Origin: Craspedostauros australis
Taxonomy: Eukaryota; Bacillariophyta; Bacillariophyceae; Mastogloiales; Achnanthaceae
Direction of reading: 5' to 3'
DNA length: 64,000 nucleotides
Assembly (NCBI GenBank): GCA_026770025.1
Contig: JAMXDE010000004.1
Coordinates: 2,108,001-2,172,000, forward strand
Shown here piece after piece: positions 10,001-19,744 of this stretch. The translations under genes and the position numbers were made by a program. The notes under the pieces were generated by a model, which searched no databases, had not been told where the DNA came from, and was given only the letters and a program-made list of their open reading frames with translations. Each line of letters starts with the position of its first letter. Position 1 is the first letter of the stretch.

Positions 10001-11643
10001 TTCTCCAAGCCAAAGCGCACGACGACGATCATCCATCCCTTGCCGACGTCCTGAACTGCCCTGACCTAAACGAACGAGTCACATGGCGAAAAGCAATGAA
10101 CGCTGAAATCGAACAGCTTCTCGACAAGAAGACATTCCGCGTGGTTCCTCGGTCAATGGCAATCAACCACGAAATCATCCCTTCAACTTGGGTCTTTCGT
10201 CGCAAGAGATTCCCGGATGGATCCATTATGAAGCTCAAAGCTCGTCTCTGCGTACGAGGAGACCAACAGCAACGAACAGGGCGAGACAGAAATGAAACGT
10301 TTGCTCCTGTTGTTGAATGGAGCTCCATCCGTCTGATATTCGCACTGATGATCGAACACGGACTGCACACGCAATCAATTGATTTCAAAAATGCATTTGT
10401 TCAATCTCATCTGCCTGCTCCAATCTACATGCTTCCTCCTCCTGGACCGATTCCTATCAATAATCCAAACATTCCAGAGAAGGACCGCCCGATCCTACAA
10501 GTCAATAAGAGTCTTTACGGCGACCGAAGAGCACCACGCCTGTGGTACGAACATCTTCGCGACGCCCTCATCAGCAACAAATTCGGATTCAGAATGGCCA
10601 AGCAAGATCCCTGTCTGTTCCTCAAGAGCAACATCATCATTTGCATCTACGTGGACGATGCGATCCTTTGCGGTACAACGATGGAAATCATTCAATCGAC
10701 TATCCAACAGCTGCAGCAAGAAGGTTTTGACCTCACATGCGAAGGAGATCTCTCTGCATACCTCGGTATAAAGATCGAGAAATCCAATGATGACCAAATC
10801 AAGCTTTCTCAGCCTGGCCTCACAGCCAAAGTCATTGAATCCCTCGGACTGCAACAAGGATCCTCCCGCGTAATTCCAGCAGATGCCACTCTTGGCAAGA
10901 ACCCAGACGCTGATCCCATTTCCAATCAATTCAACTACAGATCCGTATTGGGAATGATGATGTATCTTGGCACGAACACAAGACCAGACTGCGCATTCGC
11001 CATCAATCAATGTGCTCGTTTCAGCCATGATCCGAAACATCCTCATGAACTCGCACTCAAACGTATCGGACGCTACCTCCTCGGAACGAAAGACCAAGGA
11101 ATCCAAGTCAAACGATCAGCAATCGGCTCCATGAACTGCTATGTTGACGCCGACTTTGCCGGAGTCTGGGGCAAGGAAGATCCTCAAGATCCCAACTCCG
11201 TCCGATCCCGCACTGGATTTATCATCACCCTTGGTAACATGCCCATCATTTGGAAATCGAAGATTCAGTCCGAAATCGCCATGTCAACACAAGAAGCAGA
11301 GTACATCGCACTCTCAACCGCAATGAGATCAGTCATACCTCTCAAGAACGCTCTCAAACAACTCATGCACGCCTTCCACATCAAATCAACAGCAGAATCA
11401 GAACTGACCACCATCTTCGAGGATAACCAAGCTGCCATCACCTTAGCAACAACGAAGCCGCCGCGGATGACACCAAGATCAAAACACATCGCCATCAAAT
11501 ACCATTGGTTTCGATCTCACCTCAAGAAAGGATCCTTCGAAATCAAGTACATCGATTCAACTCTTCAGAAAGCCGACATCATGACGAAGCCATTGGCGCG
11601 AGCCAAATTTGTGGCAGCCCGAAAGCTGATCATGGGTTGGTAA
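6880..11643 (+). CDS. Copia pol frame: protease, integrase, RT, RNase H
   Basis: A long open frame with the copia order of domains. Protease: DTGCSFS near 7779. Integrase: a His/Cys zinc-binding segment (HQRFGHLG to CQAC, about 8310-8470) then a DDE core with HTDQGSLSS and GAHHQNGAAE (about 8800-8910). Reverse transcriptase: STWVFRRKRFPDG to SIDFKNAFVQ, with YVDDAILC near 10650. RNase H: CYVDADFAGVW and STQEAEYIAL, about 11140-11310. The acidic Pro-rich stretch between integrase and RT is a linker. The frame stops 23 bases before the 3' LTR. Only the part after the gag overlap is likely to be functional pol protein. Confidence 0.93.
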   Translation: MGQPSNQRTRRLRLSPTQPSRPRQKGILKQLQQASGTKGQRRRNSQAFEILGTRGFLKAAFIVVSPILLFPSLLWHLLASTFTTYVLALSANCHQTFNHVNIMRGRKNYRVCRSKAPPTIFASTQRMRMGFWSRLFLLSAVMIPSTTLFFLSTLTTDRWKHPQRIYNKHQPLDYDQLLFGDGWNDEHARKNDPLSARFLHLSGFHDEFDSFMMNRRIVADAQQRAMSLPPSQPKHCFSITPSFFTLQSDKLRSQVQAVSYLASTAYEASKAPNFMDVLVSRHYHTPSLTNKRAMCPIILDTGCSFSMTYRKEDFITGPHLGNFGDIQTASGKLQISGIGTVQWQVLSLNGNIAPVRTRAHYVEEAHIRLFSPQAYAQYHSIKTDRQPYYGDTESFSFELEDGSVMNCPIHPFTNIPTALARDPQHQLADKPDAIPCRCKSHTCFECQITHALPSVLSPANENLTANQKQLLLDHQRFGHLGMDHVKQLYRLTRRVRRLSGPAQRWIETPCLPGRGKGPANCINPLCQACAIATAKRRPIPTRTSHPSEDQRPIAPNATKPGHLVSVDHYHVAVKGRLEHTKGREPVSSKYVGGTIFYDHYSGFIHTFHQASLGAHDTIQAKNDFEYIASQSNVSIKMYHTDQGSLSSRAFRESLTANQSIRFASQGAHHQNGAAEVAIRVIMNRARAMLIHVSLHWPDQFDVELWPLAVTYATWTYNHIPQRNSNSSPMAKFTGSDDSCVMLQRSRVWGCPAYVLHKNLQDKNKIPKWEARARMGQFLGFNREFSSTVASILNPRTGHISSQYHCAFDERFSTIATTDDGEDNIDPNWHDIIRFESDNYAEDHDEEIDGPLPDGDPEFMTDKEREEWNRQHRPEPRMPPLIHPPATIIGNDDDGFVPRTSPDTSIHDLPPGTEVDSGDEDDNAGIPPPDPSLDDENNTGMPQPEPPTVEDNSPVRRSRSGRRIRRPARYRQNEATSCNTVFHRIHALCRGRGPRPQTSPLFFQNLNWDINDNSDIPSRYQILLEASTSPTLNEIYDMDPLILQAKAHDDDHPSLADVLNCPDLNERVTWRKAMNAEIEQLLDKKTFRVVPRSMAINHEIIPSTWVFRRKRFPDGSIMKLKARLCVRGDQQQRTGRDRNETFAPVVEWSSIRLIFALMIEHGLHTQSIDFKNAFVQSHLPAPIYMLPPPGPIPINNPNIPEKDRPILQVNKSLYGDRRAPRLWYEHLRDALISNKFGFRMAKQDPCLFLKSNIIICIYVDDAILCGTTMEIIQSTIQQLQQEGFDLTCEGDLSAYLGIKIEKSNDDQIKLSQPGLTAKVIESLGLQQGSSRVIPADATLGKNPDADPISNQFNYRSVLGMMMYLGTNTRPDCAFAINQCARFSHDPKHPHELALKRIGRYLLGTKDQGIQVKRSAIGSMNCYVDADFAGVWGKEDPQDPNSVRSRTGFIITLGNMPIIWKSKIQSEIAMSTQEAEYIALSTAMRSVIPLKNALKQLMHAFHIKSTAESELTTIFEDNQAAITLATTKPPRMTPRSKHIAIKYHWFRSHLKKGSFEIKYIDSTLQKADIMTKPLARAKFVAARKLIMGW

Positions 11644-11666
11644 CGCATTCAACACCTGAGGGCGAG

Positions 11667-11909
11667 TGTTATCATGAATTAGTCCAGCTGATCGATACGA
11701 CACCAAACCCGAACCAGCACGCCGCTGCGTCAGCAACGCCACGATTAGGAGCGCTCGCGACGCACGCAACATTTAGCGAACTTGACGCACAGTCAAGACC
11801 ACAGTAGAATAAGCTCACAATCCCATGGGACCTTCCATGGGCCCTCTCAATGGGCACAACACAACTTTAGCACACACACACTCAGACGCACACTTGCCCG
11901 TAGCAATTA
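11667..11909 (+). repeat. 3' LTR of the copia element
   Basis: 243 bases, apparently identical to 4597-4839, followed by the target-site copy ATCTG. A purine-rich run (GAGGGCGAG, about 11658-11666) directly before it fits a polypurine tract. Confidence 0.95.
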
Positions 11910-11914
11910 ATCTG

Positions 11915-12494
11915 CAGACGAGCTTCATCACGGTCATCATTTACTGTCAAGCCTCTCGTGTTGTTGTGCCGCCAGTAACCCTCTTCGGCTGCTCTCCAGC
12001 TCCAGCACAGCGTGGTGAATACATGCAGCACCAGTGTCAGCTCCAGTGCAAGGATCTTGCTGAATGTGTGCCCTGCAATGGGCAAAGTTGTTCGTTTTGG
12101 CACACGTGCCGCCTCTTTTCCAGGTGGTTTTCCGTCAGTCAATTCCACGAGGTGATTCGCACATTTGAAATTCCATTCGAAACCGCCCAATAACCGTAAC
12201 ATGCAACCAGGGTACCTGGAGGCAACTAAGACAAGGGGAGCTGTGCGGCACGAGCCATGGCGCTGGGACGTGTGATAAAATAGGTTATAGATGGAGTAGA
12301 GTACTCTCTCTCTCTCTCTCCACAGAGAGAGAGACTTTTGTTCCACCATCGCATGATATGTTGATAGTCGCTGCTTTCTGTGCGTGCACTTGTACCTCGA
12401 CAGCATATCACATCACATCACATCACAGCAGTTGACGTGAGATCATCCAACTGCGCCACTTCTGCCATACTACGAGGAGTACCCCCATGGCACC
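11915..12494. other. Spacer: original 5' flank of the oxygenase gene, 3' flank of xanthine dehydrogenase
   Basis: No gene seen. Its left part is the pre-insertion upstream region of the oxygenase gene, including the Met-Met pair at 11940-11935 on the minus strand. It holds a CT/GA hairpin at 12304-12334 and a CATCA repeat near 12408-12426. Confidence 0.6.
12304..12334. repeat. CT/GA inverted-repeat hairpin
   Basis: A run of CT units is followed after a short loop by a run of GA units, giving a near-perfect hairpin downstream of the xanthine dehydrogenase stop codon. Similar structures occur at about 33861, 35924 and 41895. Confidence 0.7.
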
Positions 12495-15400
12495 TCAGTA
12501 ACTTCCTTGTGGCTGGTATGTCTCTGCGCCGCCAGACTCGGCAGACTCGCTTGACCCACCAGCCCCGCTGCATGCCTTATCGATTGCTGCCCTTGCGATG
12601 GCATCGCAGCAGTGCAAGCGAATGCGCTCGCTTGTGGCTGGCATCCGCATCTCGAAGTACCCAGCGTTGCCGAACGATCTCCTTGCGCTCTGCACGGCAT
12701 CCTTGATGGCGTAGAAGACGCTGGAGCCGAGGAAGAATGGCGGTTCGCCCACTGCTTTGCTGCTGTGCACGGCGAAGGGATTGTCAACGTCTTGCTGCAA
12801 GGAGACGTTGAAGGTTTCGGGCACGTCATTGAATGCTGGGATCTTGTACGTGCCCGGTCCTGTCGTGAACATCCTTGCTCGGGGTCGCACCCAGGTGTGA
12901 TCGTCGTCAGCGTAGACAACTTCCTCCATCGTGCTCCATCCCATGCCCTGGATGAACGCGCCTTCGATCTGCCCGATGTCGATGGAGGGATTGATGCTGG
13001 ACCCGACGTCCACCAGGCAATCGGAACGTATTGTTTTGTGATTACCTGTGAGCACGTCGATCTCGACTTGGGAAAATGCAACGCCTTGAGTGAAGTAGTT
13101 GAACGGTTGCCCTTTCCATGAATTCTCCGGCACGCCATCTGCCTCCGTAACAGCGGTGGCGGCAGGAGCAACCTTGACTCCATCTGGTTTGGGTTTGGTG
13201 AAATCGTATCCGCACCGTGCATCATCGAGGGTGAAGAATCCATGCGCCGACAGATCGATGCGCTCCATAAATGCCGCGTTGGCAATCTCCGCGAAAGATG
13301 CATCGACTCCCAGCTTGTGTTGAATTGGTCCGAGTCGAGCCAAGATCTGCCGACACGCATCTACTCAAGTGTACGTATGGCACCATCCGCAAGGACATTT
13401 ATGTACAGGTACGAGTGCGATGTGTCAACAGTGTGTTATCATACGAGGACAGATGCGAAGTTTGTAATGTGCCGCGCAAAAAACAAAACAGAGGGAAGGT
13501 GAAAGAGATTAGTGTTCGTGTTGAGGTTGTGCAGTTTTCCATCACAGAGTGATCCGGTGGTGGGAAGCAAGTCATACGCTGGAGCAGGAATGCCAGTGCA
13601 AGAGAGAGATGGCCGAGACGTAGGAGCTGCTCACAGGAACAGGTTATGTGCACCTCGACATGAGCACGCGGCAAAGCAGAGGAAAACTGTAGGTTACACC
13701 CGCAGCGTATCAACGTGCAGGACAGCAAGATGTTTGATGGCAAAGACCATGGCCATTCACGCATTCGTCCATTCACTCACCCAGCGTCGCCATGCCATAC
13801 ATATCGGTGGACATGGACGCGGCGGTTGGAATTGTATTGGCCACCTTGTCCGTGCTGCTGTCGTTGACGTAAACATCATCTATGGGAATGCCAAATGCCT
13901 GAGCAGCTACTTGGCAAACCTTGGTGTGGAGGCCTTGCCCCATTTCAGTTCCGCCGTGGGACACCAGCACGGTCCCGTCCGTGTAGACGTGTACCAGCGC
14001 TCCGCCTGATCCAACCAGGAAACAACGCCGTGTGCATTTTGGGTGTGTGTGTATGGTACAGATCGGATGGTCGTTGGAAGACATCAAAACAATCAAAACG
14101 ATTGTGAAGTAGAATGCAACGCAACGCAATGTATCGGGCGGCATGAAGATGTGTTGTCAGCGTGTATTTCCGATTGACGCAAGCATCTTTTTGTTTCGAT
14201 CGAATGAGAGAGACTGGCTCAAGCGGTCGCAAGACACTGGCACGCACAAAAAACACTTACCTTGGTTCATGAACTTGGCCGTGAAGGCTATGGACGTGTT
14301 GCGTATCATGACGTGTCGTTCCGTGCGATGCCATACCATGTGGTACCACACGCGAGTTTGAGTTGTGTGAGATCGTGCGAGTGAGGTGTGAGGGTGGAAC
14401 GGCAGGTAGGAGCAATTTTGAATGATCATGAATAGTTCGCAATGTGTTGCCAAGAGAACGCATGAACACATGAGCAAATCAAGCATGTCACCCATTTGCA
14501 ACATATGCAAAGCAATGCCTCTCCTCGTGCAGGCAAGGCAGAGAGCACAACTGTCGCCCATCTGTGCAAGGGGGCAATGGTCTGAACTTACCGATTCCGA
14601 ACTTCGTGGGGAGCAAACACAAGCCTCGTTTGAGCCATTTGTTTTTGGAGTTGAACTCTTTCACCTGTGCGTTCAGCTTTTCGTACTGCAGTTCTTCGTG
14701 AAGGCAATCCCACATGCTGGGCACATTCCATTTCCCGCTGATGTTATCATCGCCGATGACAGTCCCAAAATGAGTGCTGTCGCCAACCCTGTACATGTTT
14801 GATCGACGAAATACATCAATCGGAATGCGGAATGAGGATGCCAGATGATCCATCACGTGCTCGACAGCTGCCATGCCCTGTTCGTTCGTTCATTCGAAAC
14901 ATTGAGAATGGACAGAGCAATTGAGAATGAACAGCAATACGTCGTTCAGCATTTTATGGTGTTGCTCATGGTTGAATATCAGAGCCGTTTCGGAACCAAC
15001 GGAGTATTCCATATGCACCAGCACTTGCATCTACAATATCGTGTTCCAAGCATCCTTGAAAAGTCCTGCCGCACGCACGTACTGCCTTGGTCTGCGGCAC
15101 AAGTATGCAATCGCCAACAGTCAACCAAGAACATTGCACGTCATTTCGTCAACAGAGTACGCCAGGACAACAGCGCAGGCAGAAAATGAAGACTCATGTC
15201 CACGCCATCGTTCACACCCACGCTCACGCCCACGCCCACGCTCACACTTGCCGACTTACCTGCGGACCACCAAATCCCCGGAAGGCAGTGTTGGCAGCTA
15301 CGGCGGTCTTGCAACAGACTGCGGTGGCACGGAGATTTGGAATGTTATAGACGTTGTCCACATGGAACAATGCACGGTCAGCAACCGGACCGGACAGGTC

Positions 15401-18400
15401 CATGGCCCAGCCAGCGTTGTTGTACAGCTGGATGTCCATTGCAAGGATCTTCGGCCCATCTTTGGTCATCACGGCGCTGGCATTGTAGGTGGAAAGGAAT
15501 GTATGCCGGGTCCCCGATGTGGCCATGTCCACATCTCGTGGCAGGATCAAGCGCACCGGACGGCAGCTCCGCTTCGCAGCAACGGCGGCTGCGCAGGAGG
15601 CAAACACGCTTCTGGTCTCCTTCCCGCCGAATCCGCCGCCCATGCGCTTGACACGGCACACCACCTTCGATGCGCGGGTGCCAGTTGTGGATGCGCAAAA
15701 CATTTGCGTTTTGGTGGGTGCCTGCGTGGAAGCATAGATGGTCAAGTTGGTGTTGCTGTCGGTCGGGACAGCCAGTGTGCCATTCGTTTCCAAGTAGAAA
15801 TGCTCTTGCGCGCCTGATCGGAATGAGCCCGACACTTCGACGGTGTCGCCGATGTTGTGAGTGGTGGTTTCGCTGTCTTTTCTGCCATTGGTGTCGTTGC
15901 CGCTGCCAGTTCTTGTGCTGAGCTGATCCAACAACTGCACGTCACCACGCTGGATCGCATGGCGGGTCATCTCGTAGAAGCTTGAAGCCGCAATGGCATC
16001 TTCGATCGACACGGGGAGTTCGGCCTTCTGTTCGTCGTAATCCACAACGACGCATCGAGCTCCAAGTTCGGCAGCCTCCAGCGTCTCTGCAACGACAACG
16101 CCCACGACTTGCCCAACCGTTCTGACCATGTCGCCCACAGGGAGGAACACAAACTCGTCCTTGGCGATGGGACCCATGACATTCTTGCCACCCAACATGG
16201 CAATATCCTCGGCCGTGTACACGTCGACGACGCCAGGTACTTCCATCGCGGGTGCTTTGTCGATGCTCTTCATCGTCGATCCACATTCCTTGGTCAGAAC
16301 CAAGCTTGCCTGGAGAGTGCCTTGCGGCAATGGCATGTCGTCGACGTACACAGCTTCTCCTGTGCAATGCAAGGCACCGGATTGATGCGTTACGGGTTTT
16401 CCAACTTTGCTGGCCAATGATTCCGACGTCGGCCTTGGTGCCATGGATCCTGGTGCAATGGGCGACTCTGTATCTTCTAAACCTAGCATCTTCTTGGGTT
16501 TGGGATACGTCTGGACACCTCTGTACGATGGCTTAGCGGCGGTGAGGAAGTTGTCAGTGCCGCTCTTGTCTCCGCTCTCCAAGATCGGCGTTTCCGGCAA
16601 TGGTGACGCAACATCAGGATAGCGGGCCGGGTCGGCTTGCACCTTCGACACATCCTTCTGTAGTCTCTCGCACACGAAGAGGTACATCTTATGAAGGTAG
16701 GATGCTGCGAGTGACATGCGATACGCAGCCTGGCCACCTGGAACATCCATTGGCAGTTTCAACTCTTGCAGGAGTACTTCGGAGGCATCTGTGAATGTCG
16801 CAGGTGTGAATGGAGAACCGATGAGCTGCTGGCAAGTCGTCTTGGCAATCACCGTGGTCGGCGCCATGCCGCCAAAAGCAATGCACGCATCCTGGATCAT
16901 GAACTGCCCATTCTCGACTGCGAGCTTGATTCGCATGCCAGAAGTGACGATGCTGATGTCATCCTCGCGTCTGCGAGCCTGTTTGAAGGGGCAGACGTAT
17001 TCAAAGATTGGCTGCACGAGCGGAACTTCAATCTTCTCCACGGCCTCGGCTGTGTCAAGATTGACAGTGCGGTACTTCAAAAAGAATTCCGACACAAGAA
17101 CCCTCCGCCGTTGGATCGAGCTGCCGTCATCGACATCAAGTTTGGAAAGTACTAAGACGCTGCCGTAGCATGCGAGCATTGGATTCATATCCGAGATGGG
17201 GCTTGCGGTGACGAGGTTGCCTCCGAGACATGCCACGTTGCGAATCTGTGTTGATGCGAACCATCTCAGCATGTCGTGAATTGGGCGGACGGTGCGGAAC
17301 AGTGCTGATTCTTCGTCTGTGTCAGATGGCCTCTCGAATTCATGCTGAATGGTCGAGAGCGGTGTACATGCTCCAATGTCAATTCGGTCGGCTGCGTACG
17401 TGACGGAGAATAGTTCTTGGATTCTATCAGACGGTGCGACCAATCTTGGGTACACCGCATGCTTGAATCTCGTCTCTGACATGCACCCGTGAACAATGTG
17501 TTGCAGTGAGAGGAATGCAATGCAATGCAATGCAATGGAAGAGGATGAAGAAGTGGCGTGGGACAGTGTGAGCCTTGGAGTTTGATCATCATAGACGACA
17601 AAGAAGTGCTCGTGTGAAATTCATTGGCATTGAGACCTGAGCTGAACTGAGCCAAGGTGAAGCAAGCCGATCCATAGTCGTCAACGATCAAACCAGAGCT
17701 ATCATAGAGCATCATGTTGTACACCGCAATCCCACACATGCGTGTACGTGTACGTGTACGTGAGTGGCACGTGTGTAAGTGGAACGACAGAGCACATTTT
17801 CCCAACGCACCGATCCCAACCTCCGTGTTGCCAACCACCAGCTTGCATCCTCCGATCCCGAACTGCTGAAGCAGTTTCAATACTTCTGCGAACGTCGTAG
17901 GTTTAAACCAGGTTCCTGCGGCGTGATATTCGGAACGGTCCACCACCATCAACGGTTTGGAAAGCTGCTCTTGCGCCAGGGGTGAAGTGGTGAGCAACTC
18001 CTGCGGGAACATGTCGTCAGCTTGAGTCTTCCAAGTATTGGTTTGATGCTCCTGGATGAAGCTATGTTTTAGCTTCGCCTTGTCGAGGGACGACGAGGAG
18101 CAGCATTGGGATTTGGTATTCGTCGATGCTGTGTTTTGCTGTCGGCCGTGTCCCCCCTGCTTGGATTGTTCGTTGCAGTCTTGCGTGCATGTGTCATGCT
18201 CGGGGCATTCATGGCAGGCCGTGCCACAAGGTCCATGAATAACGCCATCCTCCAGAGCATCGTCGCAGAGTGATCTTGCCGCGTCCCAGATGGGTCGGTA
18301 TCCTGGCGTTGAAAGTGTAAACAGGAGCAACAATGTCGAATGATTGCACAGTTGACGACAAGATCTGCCGTTGTGAGAATTGTATGGTATGATACGAGTA

Positions 18401-19744
18401 GTGCATGGATTCAACTTTCCTCCACTGCACTCCACCCTACGATGCGGTAATGCTCTGCACCGGGGGTACTGACAGAGGAGCATCAAGCTTCAGCGCATGC
18501 TGGCACATGTGGTGTCGAGCGCAGGAAGCGTGCGGCATCATGCGGCGTGGTACGACATGACACTCCACGATGCGTCATACTGTGATTTATTCGTACAATT
18601 GACAACAATGGGCCTGCAACGACCTACCTGTGCATCGGCAGAGATTTCCATCCAAATGCTCTTCCATATAGTTGACGGCACTGTGGGCACTGTCAGGGTC
18701 TCCAACACTCTCGGCTCCTTGCACATGGTCATGAGCATTTGCACGAGCGTTCGTGAGTAAGGTGTAGATGGACACGATGATTCCTGGAGTGCAGAAGCCG
18801 CATTGCGATCCATGGAGCTCCGTCATTGCCTTTTGGACGGGATGAAGCTGCGTGCCATTGCCATCTTCTGTCTTTCTTATGCTGCCCACGCCTTCAACGG
18901 TGGTGATGTGGCACCCATCAGCGGCGAGAATTGGCATCAAGCAAGCGTTGACGGATACGTGGCGAATCTTCGATGGTTCGTTTGGGTCCGTCTTGGAGAT
19001 CCTGCACGGAACGAATTGCATATGACGGCGGAACATGTTCGCAGCACGGATTTGAGGTGTGAGCGAATGCAGCATTGCTCGGGGATATCAGGTTTGCTCG
19101 ACATTGCGAATGGCGGTGTGTAATGCACACTACAATACCAGCGTGGCGCTTTTTAACTTCAAAATGATGGAATCCAATCATCTTGGAATGCAAGGGGTGT
19201 TCATGGTACGACGAGTGGTATCGTGTCAGGAGTAGAGTAACTCACATAACCGTGCAGGCTCCGCATCCACCTTCTGCGCATCCCAACTTTGAACCCTTCA
19301 GGTGCAAGACCTCACGGATGAAGGAGAGGAGAGTTTGGTTAGATCTTGCCTGTTGTGCCAATTTGTTTGGCACGCGCTTTCCATTGCAAAAAAATATTGG
19401 TGTAGTGCGGTATCCTTTCAAGGGGGAGAGGGGTGAAGAGGTGGAAACGGATGAGTTGTGACATGTGTAGGGATGCACAAATGGAGAATTTGCAATGGAC
19501 GAAAGATGAAAGACAGAGAGAGTACCATTGTCCTGCTTGTGATTGTGCAACAGCGTACGTCAGCTCCTCATTTGGCATCGAAGCATGCTAGCAGTATGGT
19601 AGCGATGGCAGTAGGAGTAGTAGTAGGGTATGAATCCTTTTCCCACCCATTGTGCAGATACGATACCTCACCTCTCTTTTGGAACGAAGTGACATGATCC
19701 AAGTCCTCGCTCTCGTACGCCAGAGTCACCTGATTGGGTGCCAT
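12495..19744 (-). CDS. XDH: Xanthine dehydrogenase (molybdoflavoprotein), nine exons
   Basis: Exons, in order of translation: 19744-19672, 19414-19246, 19001-18628, 18302-17811, 17475-15260, 14877-14592, 14287-14261, 14005-13781, 13360-12495. All introns are GT-AG and phases match, giving 1575 residues. It oxidises hypoxanthine and xanthine to urate in purine catabolism. Seen: 2Fe-2S ligands in [25 protein letters not shown] and [14 protein letters not shown] domain VVGNTEVGI and [12 protein letters not shown]; molybdopterin domain [50 protein letters not shown] and GEPPFFLG. The residues equivalent to bovine Gln767, Lys771, Glu802, Arg880, Phe914 and Glu1261 are present; Glu802 plus Arg880 favour xanthine dehydrogenase over aldehyde oxidase. 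It is longer than the usual 1330-1370 residues, partly from a Cys/Ser-rich linker between the Fe-S and FAD domains ([14 protein letters not shown]). The first two exons are the least conserved. Confidence 0.95.
14261..14287 (-). other. 27-nt micro-exon of xanthine dehydrogenase
   Basis: The stretch is flanked by a TAG acceptor and a GTAAGTG donor on the minus strand. With one base borrowed from the exon before, it completes [14 protein letters not shown], which aligns with KFGISFTVPFLNQAG of animal enzymes. Without it the protein would lack nine conserved residues between TKFGI and [10 protein letters not shown]. Confidence 0.88.
15222..15250. repeat. CACGCC/CACGCT minisatellite inside an intron
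   Basis: Tandem hexamer-like CACGCT and CACGCC units lie within about 10 bases of the donor site of the xanthine dehydrogenase intron 14878-15259. On the transcribed strand it reads as a G-rich GTGGGC/GTGAGC run. Confidence 0.7.
17515..17537. repeat. (TGCAA)n microsatellite in an intron
   Basis: Four to five TGCAA units in the xanthine dehydrogenase intron 17476-17810. The same intron has a GTGTAC repeat at about 17741-17762. Confidence 0.75.

Larger units (their letters stand above)
4592..11914 (+). mobile_element. Ty1/copia (CoDi-like) LTR retrotransposon, looks whole and very young
   Basis: The element spans 4597-11909 between 5-base target-site duplications ATCTG at 4592-4596 and 11910-11914. 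It has two 243-base LTRs that look identical by eye, a primer-binding-like site directly after the 5' LTR, a gag-like frame (4901-7051), an overlapping pol frame (6880-11643) and a purine-rich stretch just before the 3' LTR. The order in pol is protease, integrase, reverse transcriptase, RNase H, which defines Ty1/copia rather than Ty3/gypsy. Both frames are long and uninterrupted, so it appears intact. Identical LTRs imply a recent insertion. It lies head-to-head with the host oxygenase gene at 2997-4571, immediately 5' of that gene. Confidence 0.95.

Noticed and set aside
12495-19744. Aldehyde oxidase instead of xanthine dehydrogenase
   Set aside because: The Glu in GGKETRS and the Arg in DRALFHVDN, diagnostic for xanthine binding, are both present.
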